Below are positions 17,153-26,711 of a stretch of 64,000 bases of DNA, piece after piece. The notes under the pieces are model-generated. The model saw only the letters and a list, made by a program, of their open reading frames with translations, searched no databases and was not told the origin of the DNA. The stretch spans positions 34,556-98,555 of the forward strand of contig CADAIP010000007.1 in the NCBI GenBank assembly GCA_902787975.1, given 5' to 3'. The position numbers and the translations under genes are program-made. The stretch is from Oscillospiraceae bacterium (lineage in GTDB: Bacteria > Bacillota > Clostridia > Saccharofermentanales > Saccharofermentanaceae). How positions within the stretch are numbered: position 1 is the first letter of the stretch; every line of letters begins with the position of its first letter.

Positions 17153-18001
17153 ATGAAGAGATTTAAGATCAGCGCGATGTTATTAAGCACATGTCTGGCA
17201 CTGGGCGCTCTTGCCGGATGCAGCCAGTCTTCTGCACCTGCTGTCGGAACAATGCCTGACAAGGCAACACCCCATGAAAGTGAAAGCGTCGCTTCAGAGA
17301 TCTCCGCGATCATTTATGAAGCTGAAGATCCTGAGGATGCTGCTGAAGCGCCTGCCGACGAGGATTCCTTTTCCGGCAACTATACTGATTCAGTTGACGG
17401 CGAATATGTTGATCCAGACGAAGCCGGACAGATATATGCAAACGCATTTGTTTCTGCTTTTGCTGAACAGAACATTTCCGAGATGGATACAGAAAACCTT
17501 ACTGTCGAAGAGTACCTGGATTTTGTCCGCATCTATTTGAAGAACCATGCGACGGACCTTATCAGCTACGAACCCAAAGGCGAGATGCTTTTCGAGACGT
17601 TCACGCAGGCATCGGCACACGAAGTGATAAAGGTTTTCTTCGGTTTTTTTACTTCTGATGTTTTCGGTTCCGGCCTGGAGGCACCGCCTGAGGCCCACGG
17701 CGACCAGCCCGCAGGGCCGTATTTCGAAGACGGCAGATTCTGGTACGAGGCATACAATACTGAAGCCAGCAACAGGTTTGCTTTGGTCGATTCCTACACG
17801 GTCAATGAAGACGGCACAGTGACATTGGGTTTCACCGTTTACGAGGCAGGTCCGAATGACAATCTTTACGACTGCTACAGGCTCTCGCCTGAAGAAGCGG
17901 CTGCCGACAGCACGATTAACATTGTTACAAATGGCTCAGCCACCGTGCGTATAAACCAGTCGGGTGAATATAGCCTTATCTACTACAAAGCAGATATTTA
18001 A
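17153..18001 (+). CDS. Lipoprotein of unknown function
   Basis: 282 residues with lipobox ALAGC (Cys23) and an acidic Ala/Glu/Asp-rich linker to about residue 85. The mature domain then holds a helical region (GQIYANAFVSAFAEQ, VEEYLDFVRIYL) and a beta-rich half (GTVTLGFTVYEAG, SGEYSLIYYKADI). GGAG sits ten bases before the ATG. It probably forms a pair with the lipoprotein 28 bases upstream. The family is not recognised. Confidence 0.65.
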   Translation: MKRFKISAMLLSTCLALGALAGCSQSSAPAVGTMPDKATPHESESVASEISAIIYEAEDPEDAAEAPADEDSFSGNYTDSVDGEYVDPDEAGQIYANAFVSAFAEQNISEMDTENLTVEEYLDFVRIYLKNHATDLISYEPKGEMLFETFTQASAHEVIKVFFGFFTSDVFGSGLEAPPEAHGDQPAGPYFEDGRFWYEAYNTEASNRFALVDSYTVNEDGTVTLGFTVYEAGPNDNLYDCYRLSPEEAAADSTINIVTNGSATVRINQSGEYSLIYYKADI

Positions 18002-18031
18002 TTGCGCGAATTGTCAAAAATAATGTATAAT
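18002..18031 (+). promoter_or_regulatory. Promoter for the lipoprotein at 18084
   Basis: TTGCGC (18002-18007) and TATAAT (18026-18031) are 18 bp apart, with the start codon 52 bases further on. The -10 is consensus and the -35 is weak. Confidence 0.5.
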
Positions 18032-18083
18032 TGGCTTATCTGTCCGGAAAACAGATATCGTTTTGAATTAAGGGAGAAGATTT

Positions 18084-18743
18084 ATGAAGAGAAAGGCAAT
18101 TGCAGCAATACTGCTGTCGGCTGTGCTTTTGAGCGCATGCAGCAGCAAACCTGACGCCACAACTCCAACCACATTAGCTGAAACAGAAACTCCTGCTACA
18201 ACTGTTGCTGAAACCACTGTTTTGGCCGCTGAGGCAACTGAAGCTGCTGAAGTAACTGAAGAAGTTGCCGCTGCGCCTGTCAGGCTCGACAAGACTGTCG
18301 ATGACGTCATTCAGGTGATCCTCAATGCAACCGGCGATGAGTATTTCGTCTATGCTGACGACGCTGATATGTGGCAGGCAACAATCAAGAACTCCGAAGG
18401 CATCGTTGACTACAAGACATGCGGTTACATCAGCCGCCTTGAAGGCGATGACATGATCGACGGCTACAACACCATCTATATCGTTTTCGAAGTCTACGAA
18501 CTCGACATGGATTCCGAACAGTACAAGCACGTTTGCGAGGAGGGGGAATTGATCATATCCCGCGGCGAAGATTCCTTCACCAAGAAGCACGCCTTCGTCA
18601 ACGGCCAGTTCGTCCTGATAGCATGCGGCGCGCTCTGCAACGACGACGAGTTCCACTACGGCACCGACCCTCAGGAATTGGAACCGCCGTACACGATCGG
18701 CAAAGTCCAGGAAGGCTACGACGCTTTCATCGCACTGAAATAA
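18084..18743 (+). CDS. Lipoprotein with Thr/Ala/Glu-rich linker
   Basis: 219 residues with lipobox LLSAC (Cys19), a linker of about 45 residues made mostly of Thr, Ala and Glu, and a compact acidic domain of ~140 residues. Cys residues near positions 114, 152, 174 and 179 could form disulfides. GGGAG lies nine bases before the ATG. The gene has its own promoter and terminator, so it is probably a single-gene transcript. The function is not recognised. Confidence 0.65.
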   Translation: MKRKAIAAILLSAVLLSACSSKPDATTPTTLAETETPATTVAETTVLAAEATEAAEVTEEVAAAPVRLDKTVDDVIQVILNATGDEYFVYADDADMWQATIKNSEGIVDYKTCGYISRLEGDDMIDGYNTIYIVFEVYELDMDSEQYKHVCEEGELIISRGEDSFTKKHAFVNGQFVLIACGALCNDDEFHYGTDPQELEPPYTIGKVQEGYDAFIALK

Positions 18744-18767
18744 TTACCACTCCGATAGATGTGAAAA

Positions 18768-18803
18768 GGAAGGGAATGTCTCAAGTTTGGGGCATTCCTT
18801 TTC
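18768..18803 (+). terminator. Rho-independent terminator
   Basis: GGAATGTC pairs with GGCATTCC (one G-U) across a ten-base loop and is followed by TTTTC. It lies about 30 bases after the stop of the lipoprotein at 18084. Confidence 0.65.
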
Positions 18804-18837
18804 TTTGGAGAGAGATTACCGATATGGTTTTGCAAAC

Positions 18838-19021
18838 AATTCCAATTTCACTTCCTATATACTTGAAAAAACGGAACTGATTTTGGAATTTAAGCCCTAT
18901 AATTCTAAAACCAATTTCAAGTGAAGTTCAATTTTAGAAGCATTTTTGGAATTACGGAAATCTTTCCTAAATATGCAAATTCAGGAAAAGGTTTAGGAAA
19001 AAACGGGCAGTTTTTCCTAAA
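18838..19021. repeat. Cluster of intergenic hairpins built on TTTAGGAAA/TTCCAA
   Basis: The 366-base gap between converging genes holds no gene but at least three inverted repeats. AATTCCAATTTC faces GATTTTGGAATT at 18838-18890. TTCTAAAA faces TTTTAGAA at 18902-18939. TTTCCTAAA (18963) faces TTTAGGAAA (18992), whose extended form TTTAGGAAAAA also faces TTTTTCCTAAA at 19011-19021. The arms share a GGAAA/TTCC theme private to this locus. Confidence 0.6.
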
Positions 19022-19109
19022 TCGTTTCCTGTTTTAACAAAAATAGAAAAAATATTGGTAAAGCGCGGAATTATGCGCCGTACGGCCGATTCACTGGCCC
19101 TTACTTACC

Positions 19110-19631
19110 TTACACTTCGTCCCTATAGATCACTGATACGTGCGTGATCTCGTTGTCGGGATCGGGATACTCCTTCTCGAAATGCATGCCGATCGCTTCG
19201 GCGGTCTTGAAGGAGCCGACGTTTGTATATTTGCAGTAAGAATAAAGCGCGGGGTATTGGGTGTTCGAGAATGCCCAGTCGCGGACTGCGGCAGCGGCTT
19301 CTTTGGCGTAGCCTTTGTGCTGCCGGTCGGCTCTTATGTGATAGCCGATCTCAGGTAGCATCTCGCCTTCGATGTTCTGGAGAGTGAGGCCGCAGTCGCC
19401 GATCATCTCGCCTGTTTCTTTAAGGCATACTGCCCACAGGCCGAAGCCGTTGTCGGCATAGCGCTTCATGTTTCTTTCGATCCAGGACTTCACGCGCTCA
19501 TCGTCAAAGGTATACGGATAGTGGCACATGATCTCCTTATCTGCCAACACTTTATACAGAGCATCGAAATCGTCCATGCTCATCTCGCGGAGGAAGAGTC
19601 GTTCTGTTTCGAGAATTATTTTCTGTGCCAT
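19110..19631 (-). CDS. GNAT acetyltransferase, RimJ/RimL-like
   Basis: 173 residues. It begins with the typical ETERLFLREMSMDDFDALYKVL, abbreviated ETERLFLREMS, of the Acetyltransf_3 group. The acetyl-CoA loop is RADRQHKGYAKEAA near residue 100, and VGSFKTAEAIGM forms the end of the fold. The family moves an acetyl group from acetyl-CoA to an amine, often the N-terminus of a protein or a small molecule. The start at 19631 places AAGGA eight bases upstream; an ATG at 19640 overlaps that ribosome site. Its substrate is unknown. Confidence 0.88.
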   Translation of the reverse strand: MAQKIILETERLFLREMSMDDFDALYKVLADKEIMCHYPYTFDDERVKSWIERNMKRYADNGFGLWAVCLKETGEMIGDCGLTLQNIEGEMLPEIGYHIRADRQHKGYAKEAAAAVRDWAFSNTQYPALYSYCKYTNVGSFKTAEAIGMHFEKEYPDPDNEITHVSVIYRDEV

Positions 19632-19705
19632 AGCAATCATTCCTTAAATTTGTATCAGTTTTTCAGATGGAGAAGTCTATCAGACCGGCTCAGTTTCTGT
19701 CAACT

Positions 19706-21304
19706 TCAGTCCTTCTTAAACTGCGAGATGAACTTCCAGGCGTTCTCGATGCTGTGCTGTCTGCACTCGTGGATCTGGTTGCTTACGCTTGCAAATGCAG
19801 TCCTGCAGACGCCGTCTTCACTGTCAAAATAATGGATCGTAAGCGTTGCGTCTCTTGTGGGATCGTAAACGTCTTCGGTGCGGTCACCGGATACGCCCCA
19901 GACGGGGTCTTGCCATGAGTCCTTGTTTTCGAAAGTGACGTCATCAAAAGACTTCTTGAGCTTATTAACACCTGCCACATACTTGATGCGCTCGACACAG
20001 GATTCGCCCTGGAAAGGAAGCTCGGGAAGATGGGACTTGTAGCCGCCGGAGTAGAACACCGGAACTGCGACGGTCTTGTTGAGCCTGTCGGTAACGGGCT
20101 TGCCGAAGAAGGTCGTATAAACCGGGAACAAAGCGCTGCACGGCATGATGCCCGCAAGGATCTCAGGATACTCCTGATAGAGGTCCCATGTCTTGCCGCT
20201 GCCCATTGAGAAACCTGTCGCATAGATGCGCTTGTCGTCGATGGGATAACGGGTCTTTAAGACTTCGATAATGTCTTTTGCTTCAGTCGCGGTGACGAAC
20301 TGGTGGTTTTCGATGGCGACGTAGAGGAAGTTGTTTTTCCTGCAGACATCCCACCAGCCGGCAACATATGTGAGATACATCGATGAGTCACCGCCGCCGT
20401 GGAAACCGATGACGAGCGGGACGGGGCCGTTATCAAAAAGACCGTTGTTGTAGTATGCAAAATAACCGACCTTGTGTTCATCAGCCTTCACCGGGAGGAA
20501 CTCATTGTCGGGTGAAGTTTTTACGGTGACAAAGCCTGCGTCTTCGGTCATGCCGAGAGCATCAAAATCGGGCTCCAATTCGATGTGGCCGCACCACATC
20601 TTGAACTTCTTGACGAAGGAATCGTAGTCGTTTACGTAGTCAGCTTTCTCCTTGAAAAGAATGTTCTCGCAGCCGCTGAAAGCAAGGTTCAATTCGTCGC
20701 TGTTGCCGACACTTAAGATCGCAATATCCTTGCGCTTAACGTCAGGAACAACGCTCAAGTTTTCCATAGAACACATCGCGGGAGTGATCTCGCCCGGGCC
20801 CCACAGATACTCGCCTTCAAGGGTCTTCAAAAGATTATTAGCGACGTAGTCTGCTGACTTGCCAAAGCTGTAAATGTCGGTTCTGAATTTCGCGCCGCGT
20901 GCAAAATAACCTTCAAAAGTCTGGGTGAAGAAATTAAAATCTTCGACGATGCCGTCTTTATAAACGGTGATCATTTTTATCTCTTTGATCACGTCTGCAT
21001 AAAGCGTGCTGTCAGCTTTATCCCAGCCTCCTTCAGCTGTCGGATAGATGAACAAAACACTCGAATCGTATCGCGCTGCGATCTTTTCAAGACCTGTCTC
21101 TTTTGCAAAGAGAACAGCGCTTTCCATATCCTGTTTTTCCTCTTCGAAAACGAGCAGGAGCGGAGCCCTGAAACCATAGTTATTCGTCTGTCCGTCAAGG
21201 TCGTTATCGGGTACGAAAACCTTCATTAAAAATGTCTGGAATTCATGCTCCCAGCATCTGCCGCCATCGCAGTCTCTGACTGCAGGTCTCTCCATCATCG
21301 CCAT
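19706..21304 (-). CDS. Alpha/beta hydrolase, PHB-depolymerase/feruloyl-esterase-like
   Basis: 532 residues with no signal peptide. The second half holds the alpha/beta-hydrolase core: PLVIGFHGGGDSS gives the oxyanion-hole HGGG, and YATGFSMGSGKTWDL gives the nucleophile elbow GxSxG with Ser366. HECRQHS near the C-terminus probably contains the catalytic His. The first ~270 residues appear to be a degenerate copy of a similar fold or a lid domain (LFIYPTAEGGW, YSFGKSADYVANNL). GGAGG eight bases before the ATG at 21304 sets the start. It may act on esters of plant cell wall or storage polymers. Confidence 0.72.
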   Translation of the reverse strand: MAMMERPAVRDCDGGRCWEHEFQTFLMKVFVPDNDLDGQTNNYGFRAPLLLVFEEEKQDMESAVLFAKETGLEKIAARYDSSVLFIYPTAEGGWDKADSTLYADVIKEIKMITVYKDGIVEDFNFFTQTFEGYFARGAKFRTDIYSFGKSADYVANNLLKTLEGEYLWGPGEITPAMCSMENLSVVPDVKRKDIAILSVGNSDELNLAFSGCENILFKEKADYVNDYDSFVKKFKMWCGHIELEPDFDALGMTEDAGFVTVKTSPDNEFLPVKADEHKVGYFAYYNNGLFDNGPVPLVIGFHGGGDSSMYLTYVAGWWDVCRKNNFLYVAIENHQFVTATEAKDIIEVLKTRYPIDDKRIYATGFSMGSGKTWDLYQEYPEILAGIMPCSALFPVYTTFFGKPVTDRLNKTVAVPVFYSGGYKSHLPELPFQGESCVERIKYVAGVNKLKKSFDDVTFENKDSWQDPVWGVSGDRTEDVYDPTRDATLTIHYFDSEDGVCRTAFASVSNQIHECRQHSIENAWKFISQFKKD

Positions 21305-21450
21305 ACTATTATCCTCCATAAGTAAAACTTACATATGAAGTATAACATTTGAATTTGCTAATGAGATTACCGCATCAAAAATGGTCAGGAATGTGTTACT
21401 CGATTTGCTTGTTTTTTACTGTGATTTTTGCCATTGCTGGCTGTTGTTAA

Positions 21451-22254
21451 TCACGTCGGTTCTTTTGAATATCCGACGACCCAGCAAGTATCGCTATACG
21501 GGAGGTATTCTCCTCTGGTGTAACTGTAAGGAGATCTGATCATGTCATTGAAGTCCATCTGCTCGTTGCCGGGAACATGGCCCAAAGAAATCTCGCCGCG
21601 GGTAGAACCCGGGTGGCACGTGATCCCGGAGTCCTTCAATGCATCGAACCATATATCTTTGATTTCAAAGAATAAGACGTTTCCTTTGTATCCGCTGGCA
21701 CTGAGTTTATCAAGCGCACTCTGAATCTCACTGTTTTTAACGCCGGCTCTCACATACACCCTGAAATGCGTGTAGTATCTGGAGACATTATCAATATATT
21801 CGTCGCCATTTGTGGCTGAACCAAACGCCATTGGGAAGTTAACAAGAGAGCGGTCTTCGTTTATTGCGCAGAAATCTTCGACGACTAAATAATCGTCAAA
21901 GCATCCGTCGATTATGGCAGCGATCTCATCGTCCATGGAACCGGCATAGTAATAGTGGACGTAATTCTCGGCAAGGATCGTTCCCTTCCAGTCGCATGTG
22001 CCATCCATATATGTTCCGTCTTCGGCGTAGCAATGGAACTCGATCTCCTCATTGAAATCCGGAAAGATGGGATTTCTATCGGCAAGAGAATAGCATGTAA
22101 AAGGCTGCCCGTAAGATGTCTTCAGCTGCTTCACGATCCTGCCTTTCATGAACTCATCGAAAATCCCGGTGTCGTATATAACAAACGCTGCTATGGCCGC
22201 GAAAACAGCCAGCACTGCAAGCACTTTTAAGATCGTACCGGCTGCTTTTTTCAT
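21451..22254 (-). CDS. Membrane-anchored protein of unknown function
   Basis: 267 residues with one N-terminal membrane span at about 6-27 and no lipobox Cys, so the remaining ~240 residues should lie outside the membrane. This part has several Cys residues and a YAGSMDDEIAAIIDGCFDDYLV-like helix-sheet repeat, here shortened to DEIAAIIDGCFDDYL. AAGGGGG precedes the ATG. It is 74 bases downstream of the zinc-ribbon gene in the same direction. No family is recognised. Confidence 0.6.
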   Translation of the reverse strand: MKKAAGTILKVLAVLAVFAAIAAFVIYDTGIFDEFMKGRIVKQLKTSYGQPFTCYSLADRNPIFPDFNEEIEFHCYAEDGTYMDGTCDWKGTILAENYVHYYYAGSMDDEIAAIIDGCFDDYLVVEDFCAINEDRSLVNFPMAFGSATNGDEYIDNVSRYYTHFRVYVRAGVKNSEIQSALDKLSASGYKGNVLFFEIKDIWFDALKDSGITCHPGSTRGEISLGHVPGNEQMDFNDMIRSPYSYTRGEYLPYSDTCWVVGYSKEPT

Positions 22255-22328
22255 TCCCGTTTCCCCCTTGGAATTCTTCGCGAGCTTCCCTGCTAAATCG
22301 TTTTCATTATTCCCTATTTAGTTGCTGA

Positions 22329-24200
22329 TTATTCCTTCTCAAAATCGAAAAGCTCTTTGTCCTTTTCGGAGAGTCTGAGCATTACTTCCTGCAATTGATC
22401 TTCAAAATTCTTTCTCTTAGCTTCGTAAGATTCCTTCTGCTGCAAGGCCTTATAATTCTCTCTTAAGATCTCTTCAACATCGCCGAACAGTTCGTAGTAC
22501 ATATAGTAATCCCAGGATGAATTATCCTTCGCGATCTTGATCCTTCCGGATATCTGATTCAGGAGGCCGTCAGACATTTTTTGGTCAAGACTTATTTCGT
22601 CAATCGTCTTCCATCTGCCAGCGCAGAGGACCCTTGCACGCAATGCTTCAGCATCGTTAGGATGGTTCATCAGGAGCTGCACATATTCCCTGTCGGCAGC
22701 AACGAAATCACCACACCCGAGCGCGGTGCGAAGATTCTCCCGCTTCTCTTTCTCGGACAAAGCAAGGAGCGGCTTATTCATATAAGTCGTGCGGTATTTG
22801 CGGTCCATGCCTGCGAAAACCTTGTAGCGGAGCTTGAAACTCTTCTGCGCAGTCAGCCTCTCAAAAAGACTCTCCTGGTCTTCTTTTCCTGCAAGCTCAT
22901 GGTAAGTTTTCACGGACTCTAACATCTTTTGGAATTCTTCGAAATACTCAAGGTTGTTATAGTTCGAATTCTCTTTTGCAACCTTAAGTCTTTCTTCGAT
23001 CTTCGGCCACTCAGCAAATTTCAGTTTTTCATTCAGACGGATGTCCGGAAAATCTCTCCATTTGCCTGCGCAAAGGATCATGCCGCGATTGGCTTCGAAA
23101 TCACCCGGGTCTTCTTCAAGTGTCTGCGAAAACCATTTCTCTGCAAGTTCGAACTCGCCGCTCATCAGTTCTTTTCTGCCTTTCGAGACAGATGAGCCGA
23201 CGAAATTCTCATAGTCGTATGAGACGCCGCAGTGACTGCAGACATATAGTTTATTCTCGTTATCGAGTGTAAGATCTGCGCCGCACTTTATGCAGACGGG
23301 GTTCTTAACTGCAGGTGCAGGTTTTGCGGTTTTCTTGGAAACGGTTCTGGTTTTCGCTGCCGCGATATCAGCCTCAGATGGCTTAAGGGCAACTAACTCA
23401 CTCAACGCCTGCTTGTATTTCTTGTAAGCCGGCTCGACCTCGTTCCTGTAGAAAGAATCGGATTGGTCCTTGACCGCTTTGTACTCACTGTCTCTTCGCG
23501 CTTTTTCTTCTTCGTACTTTTGCTGTTTTTTCCTGTTGGCGAAAACAGTCGCGATGATTATTCCTGCCAGCAACACAAAATAAACCAGCATCGGCCACAT
23601 GGTGCGGATGTCAGTACTCGGATAGTATTTGTTGTTTCTGGAAGTGATATTGAACGCACTGATGAATCCCAGGATTCCGAAAATAACTGCTCCGGTCCAG
23701 GTGGCACCCTTGCTCTCAATATTGTTCGCGAGCCTCTTTGCTTTGGCATCGATCTCTTCGCGCTGCGCCACAAGCTCATGGTACTTGTTCGAGAACGTTA
23801 CGACTTCATAGAGCTTCGTGAAATATTCTGACCATGTGCCCTGCATGAACTTCTGGTCGTTTCTCAAAAGCCCCCGCAGCTGCTTGTGATCGTTTTTCGG
23901 ATTGTCCGTGTCGATCTTAAGTTTTTTCAGAGCGTCTATGCCGTCTACGGCACATGCATATTCGTAGAGGAGATTGAAATCGTCCGGATTCTTGGACAGC
24001 AGGTATTCGTACTTTTCGAGCGCCTGGGCTTTGCGGCCGTCGTAAGCCTGCTTCCTGGCTTCGTCAATGAGCTCTTCCCTGTGAAAATCAAGGACATTAA
24101 AGCTTGCACCGCAGAAAGGACAGTCGAACGTATCCCGGTCTCTGTCCACATCCAGAAAACCTCCGCACTTAGGACACGAATAACTCTTGAGCTCTCCCAT
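22329..24200 (-). CDS. Zinc-ribbon and TPR-like membrane protein
   Basis: 623 residues. Residues ~9-35 form a zinc ribbon (CPKCGG, then CPFCGASF), followed by a TPR-like helix pair (ALEKYEYLLSKNPDDFNLLYEYA). Two membrane spans at about 160-205 are followed by a coiled-coil segment (KKQQKYEEEKARRDSE). A second zinc ribbon (CIKCGADL, CSHCGVSY) lies near 300. More TPR-like repeats (GEFELAEKWFSQTLEEDPGD, GDFVAADREYVQLLMNHPND) run to the end. This is a scaffold-type plan, perhaps for assembly of an envelope complex. GGGGAGG and ATG at 24200 define the start. Confidence 0.7.
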   Translation of the reverse strand: MGELKSYSCPKCGGFLDVDRDRDTFDCPFCGASFNVLDFHREELIDEARKQAYDGRKAQALEKYEYLLSKNPDDFNLLYEYACAVDGIDALKKLKIDTDNPKNDHKQLRGLLRNDQKFMQGTWSEYFTKLYEVVTFSNKYHELVAQREEIDAKAKRLANNIESKGATWTGAVIFGILGFISAFNITSRNNKYYPSTDIRTMWPMLVYFVLLAGIIIATVFANRKKQQKYEEEKARRDSEYKAVKDQSDSFYRNEVEPAYKKYKQALSELVALKPSEADIAAAKTRTVSKKTAKPAPAVKNPVCIKCGADLTLDNENKLYVCSHCGVSYDYENFVGSSVSKGRKELMSGEFELAEKWFSQTLEEDPGDFEANRGMILCAGKWRDFPDIRLNEKLKFAEWPKIEERLKVAKENSNYNNLEYFEEFQKMLESVKTYHELAGKEDQESLFERLTAQKSFKLRYKVFAGMDRKYRTTYMNKPLLALSEKEKRENLRTALGCGDFVAADREYVQLLMNHPNDAEALRARVLCAGRWKTIDEISLDQKMSDGLLNQISGRIKIAKDNSSWDYYMYYELFGDVEEILRENYKALQQKESYEAKRKNFEDQLQEVMLRLSEKDKELFDFEKE

Positions 24201-24275
24201 CACGATCCTCCCCTGTCTTCCCTGTCTTATCTGTCTCTCATATCTCCCTGATCTCTCGTATCTTTCAGCATAAAG

Positions 24276-25109
24276 TCAGGTCGAAACAGGCAAAGTTGCA
24301 TTGTATTCATCCTCTTCGATAAAGACCAGCTCACCATCCTGAATGGCAAGCACACCGTATACTTCTGCGTTTTTCTGATGCTTTGATCTACTTACAACAC
24401 AGACATCTTCAGATGCTCCCATAATCGCGTAATCGTAGACATCAGGGTCATATAACATATATCCGCAATCATTGTAAACGTCATATACGGCGACCAACAC
24501 CGCATCAATACCGCGGTTCTGGGTAATGCCAATTGTAACGGTGACACAAAGCTCAGCATGACCGTCACCATTAATATCACACTCAAGAGGGGGTGTAACA
24601 AGCATCACCGCGGAACTTCGAATGTTTTCACTAATATAATCAGAAAGCGGCTGATAGAGCGTTGTTTCTGTAGGCTCAGCGCTTTGCGTAGGCTCCTCGC
24701 TTTGAGCCGTTTCTTCCGGAGCTTTGCTTTGCTCAGGCAGCACGTCCAAACCATTCTTCGGTGCTGTTATCTCGACGCTGTCCGTTCCCATACCATGAGC
24801 CATAATGTGTCCTGTTACCTTGAAAGTTCCTGTATAGATCTCACCTGACTCTGCCATGACCGAATACGAACCTTCTGTATTAAAAGTCAACGTCCCGGTC
24901 GAAGTTCTCTCACCATATGCCGTGATCTTGTCTGTCGTCACGCCCGGCTCAAGCCCGTACTTCTGATAGACTTCAGCATATACACCGTCGGTGGTCAGTT
25001 CCCTGATGTATGCCTCATCTTGTGCCGAGATGTCCGCCTTTTTATTACAGCCTGCCACCGTTACGAACAAAGCGAAAATTACCGCTAAACAAACTAACTT
25101 CTTCCCCAT
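24276..25109 (-). CDS. Lipoprotein with DxNxDG motif
   Basis: 277 residues with lipobox VAGC (Cys21). The first domain (residues ~35-125) is a beta-rich module (GTLTFNTEGSYSVM, IYTGTFKVTG). A linker rich in Glu, Pro, Ser and Thr follows. The last ~110 residues carry LECDINGDGHAELCV, a calcium-loop-like motif similar to that in the lipoprotein at 15501. AGGGGAAT precedes the ATG. The upstream region holds an array of hairpins rather than a clear promoter. The function is not known. Confidence 0.65.
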   Translation of the reverse strand: MGKKLVCLAVIFALFVTVAGCNKKADISAQDEAYIRELTTDGVYAEVYQKYGLEPGVTTDKITAYGERTSTGTLTFNTEGSYSVMAESGEIYTGTFKVTGHIMAHGMGTDSVEITAPKNGLDVLPEQSKAPEETAQSEEPTQSAEPTETTLYQPLSDYISENIRSSAVMLVTPPLECDINGDGHAELCVTVTIGITQNRGIDAVLVAVYDVYNDCGYMLYDPDVYDYAIMGASEDVCVVSRSKHQKNAEVYGVLAIQDGELVFIEEDEYNATLPVST

Positions 25110-25220
25110 ATCTATTCCCCTGATATGCGTGTCTTAAAAAACTGCTCTGCGATTCCTGTCATCTTTTTTTGATGATCCCTATAGGATTATATCATCCTTA
25201 TAGGTGTTGAGGGTGATGGA

Positions 25221-25564
25221 TACCCACTAGATGTACGATTTTTGGGAGTTAGTGGGTATTTTTCGTTTCAAACTGACTTTTTCTTGAAGAGAAATACCCA
25301 CTAAACGTTCTGTTTTCGCAAATTAGTGGGTATAGTCTGCTTAATTTGCCTTCAAAAATACCCACCAGATGAGCTTTTTTCGCGAGTTAGTGGGTACTTT
25401 CTGCATTCATACTTTTCGAAAATACCCACTAAACACCAAATTTTCGAAGATTAGTGGGTACATACCGTCCCATTCGCGAAAAGTTCATTTGGGACGGTAT
25501 AAATCAACTCACCATACCTTCCGTCATACCGCCCCAAACGGCAAACTCCATTTGGGACGGTATG
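25221..25564. repeat. Array of six hairpins (TACCCACTAA/TTAGTGGGTA x4, ATACCGTCCCA/TGGGACGGTAT x2)
   Basis: There is no gene in 25110-25592. Four hairpins have left arms at 25221, 25294, 25360 and 25422, each TACCCACTAA or a one- or two-base variant, facing TTAGTGGGTA after 17-18 bases. Two more hairpins at 25462 and 25525 use a different arm, ATACCGTCCCA facing TGGGACGGTAT, the second one longer at 14 positions. Left arms repeat about every 63-73 bases. Loops and spacers often carry TTTTCG or CGAAAA. The spacers are not conserved like CRISPR repeats and no cas gene is near. Confidence 0.9.
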
Positions 25565-25592
25565 TGGTATTAAAACCAGGAGGGGTTATGTT

Positions 25593-26087
25593 TTAAGCTG
25601 CTAACGCAACAGCCTTTTTCTTCTTGGCGTTCAAGATGAGATAGCTGATCACCGGCGCGATGAACATTGCGAGGTAAACGAGGGTGATCCAGGGCTGGTA
25701 TTCGACGTAGAACTGCTTGAATGTGAGGCTCCACGGGTGCTTGATGATGACCCAGCCGAAGAGGTCTATGACGATACTGATTCCGGACCAGAGGGCGCCG
25801 GTTGCCATCGCTTTCTTGAGGTTGAGGCCTTCAACCTTGCGAAGGTAGAGCAGGCCGAAGATCGTGAAAAGGATTATGTTGTAGAGGGGGTGCCACGGCT
25901 TGGTCATCTCGTAGCCCTCGCCTAAGCCGGGGCCCTGGGCCATGGAACCCATGTGGAGGACTAGGATGTTGAATATCGTGTGGCCGATTCCGATCCAGGT
26001 GACTACGACGTAGCTGATCCAGTACCACAGAAGTGACATGCCGATATCTTTGCCGGAACCGAATTTTCTTAATGTCTTTTTGCTCAT
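25593..26087 (-). CDS. Four-span membrane protein of unknown function
   Basis: 164 residues with four hydrophobic spans (about 15-42, 67-85, 96-115, 133-152) and a lysine-rich C-terminus (NAKKKKAVALAA). Aromatic loops such as KHPWSLTFKQFYVEYQPW face one side. AAGGAG lies nine bases before the ATG at 26087, which rules out the longer frame up to 26132. It stands alone between a hairpin array and a GNAT gene. I cannot name a family. Confidence 0.65.
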   Translation of the reverse strand: MSKKTLRKFGSGKDIGMSLLWYWISYVVVTWIGIGHTIFNILVLHMGSMAQGPGLGEGYEMTKPWHPLYNIILFTIFGLLYLRKVEGLNLKKAMATGALWSGISIVIDLFGWVIIKHPWSLTFKQFYVEYQPWITLVYLAMFIAPVISYLILNAKKKKAVALAA

Positions 26088-26276
26088 AACATTTCTCCTT
26101 GCGTTTCGTTTGGCGTTCTTTGTTATGGCCAAATTCTAACCGGCCTGAGGAGAGAATGAATTAGATAAGACTTATATAACTCTTAATTATTTCTTAAGGG
26201 TGCGGAGTGCTCGAAAATACTGACTTTGCGGACACACGATAACGGACGTTCTGAAGTCACGCCACTAAAACAGCGA

Positions 26277-26711
26277 TTACAACCACTGAACAAACGCAGT
26301 CTTGTCAGTGCTGTTGTAGCCGGCGCCGGCGTAGAAGTTCAGCGTCTCGGGGCGCTTGGAGCCGGTTAGGAGCATCATCTTGTAGCAGTTGTTTTCGGTA
26401 GCGATTTTCTTGGCGTAGGCAAGGCACTCGCCTGCGTAACCTCTTTTGCGGTAATCGGCGTGGGTCACGACGTTTTCGACGAAGGCATAAGGCCTGATAC
26501 CTCTTGTGAGGTTGGGGATTATAACGCACACGCAGGAGGAGACGATCTTGCCGTCGATCTCATTTACGATGATGTGGTGGTTGGGGTCTGAGGTAATTTG
26601 TTTCCAGGTGTTTGCGAGGTGGTCGTTCTTTTCGGGAATGCCGTCTTCGTGCAAATAAAGATACAGTTCAAGCAATGCATCCAGTTCGTCATCTCTGATC
26701 TCGCGTACCAT
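26277..26711 (-). CDS. GNAT family N-acetyltransferase
   Basis: 144 residues covering the whole GNAT fold. The start is VREIRDDELDALLELYLYL, the central strand is VENVVTHADYRKRGYAGECL with the acetyl-CoA-binding RKRGYAG, and the end is LNFYAGAGYNSTDKTAF. The acceptor amine is unknown. AGGGAGAAT nine bases before the ATG fixes the start; upstream codons to 26774 lack a ribosome site. It faces the transglutaminase-like gene. Confidence 0.88.
   Translation of the reverse strand: MVREIRDDELDALLELYLYLHEDGIPEKNDHLANTWKQITSDPNHHIIVNEIDGKIVSSCVCVIIPNLTRGIRPYAFVENVVTHADYRKRGYAGECLAYAKKIATENNCYKMMLLTGSKRPETLNFYAGAGYNSTDKTAFVQWL

Noticed and set aside
25221..25564. CRISPR array
   Set aside because: The repeats are inverted pairs with variable loops and spacers of uneven length, and there are no cas genes in the window.
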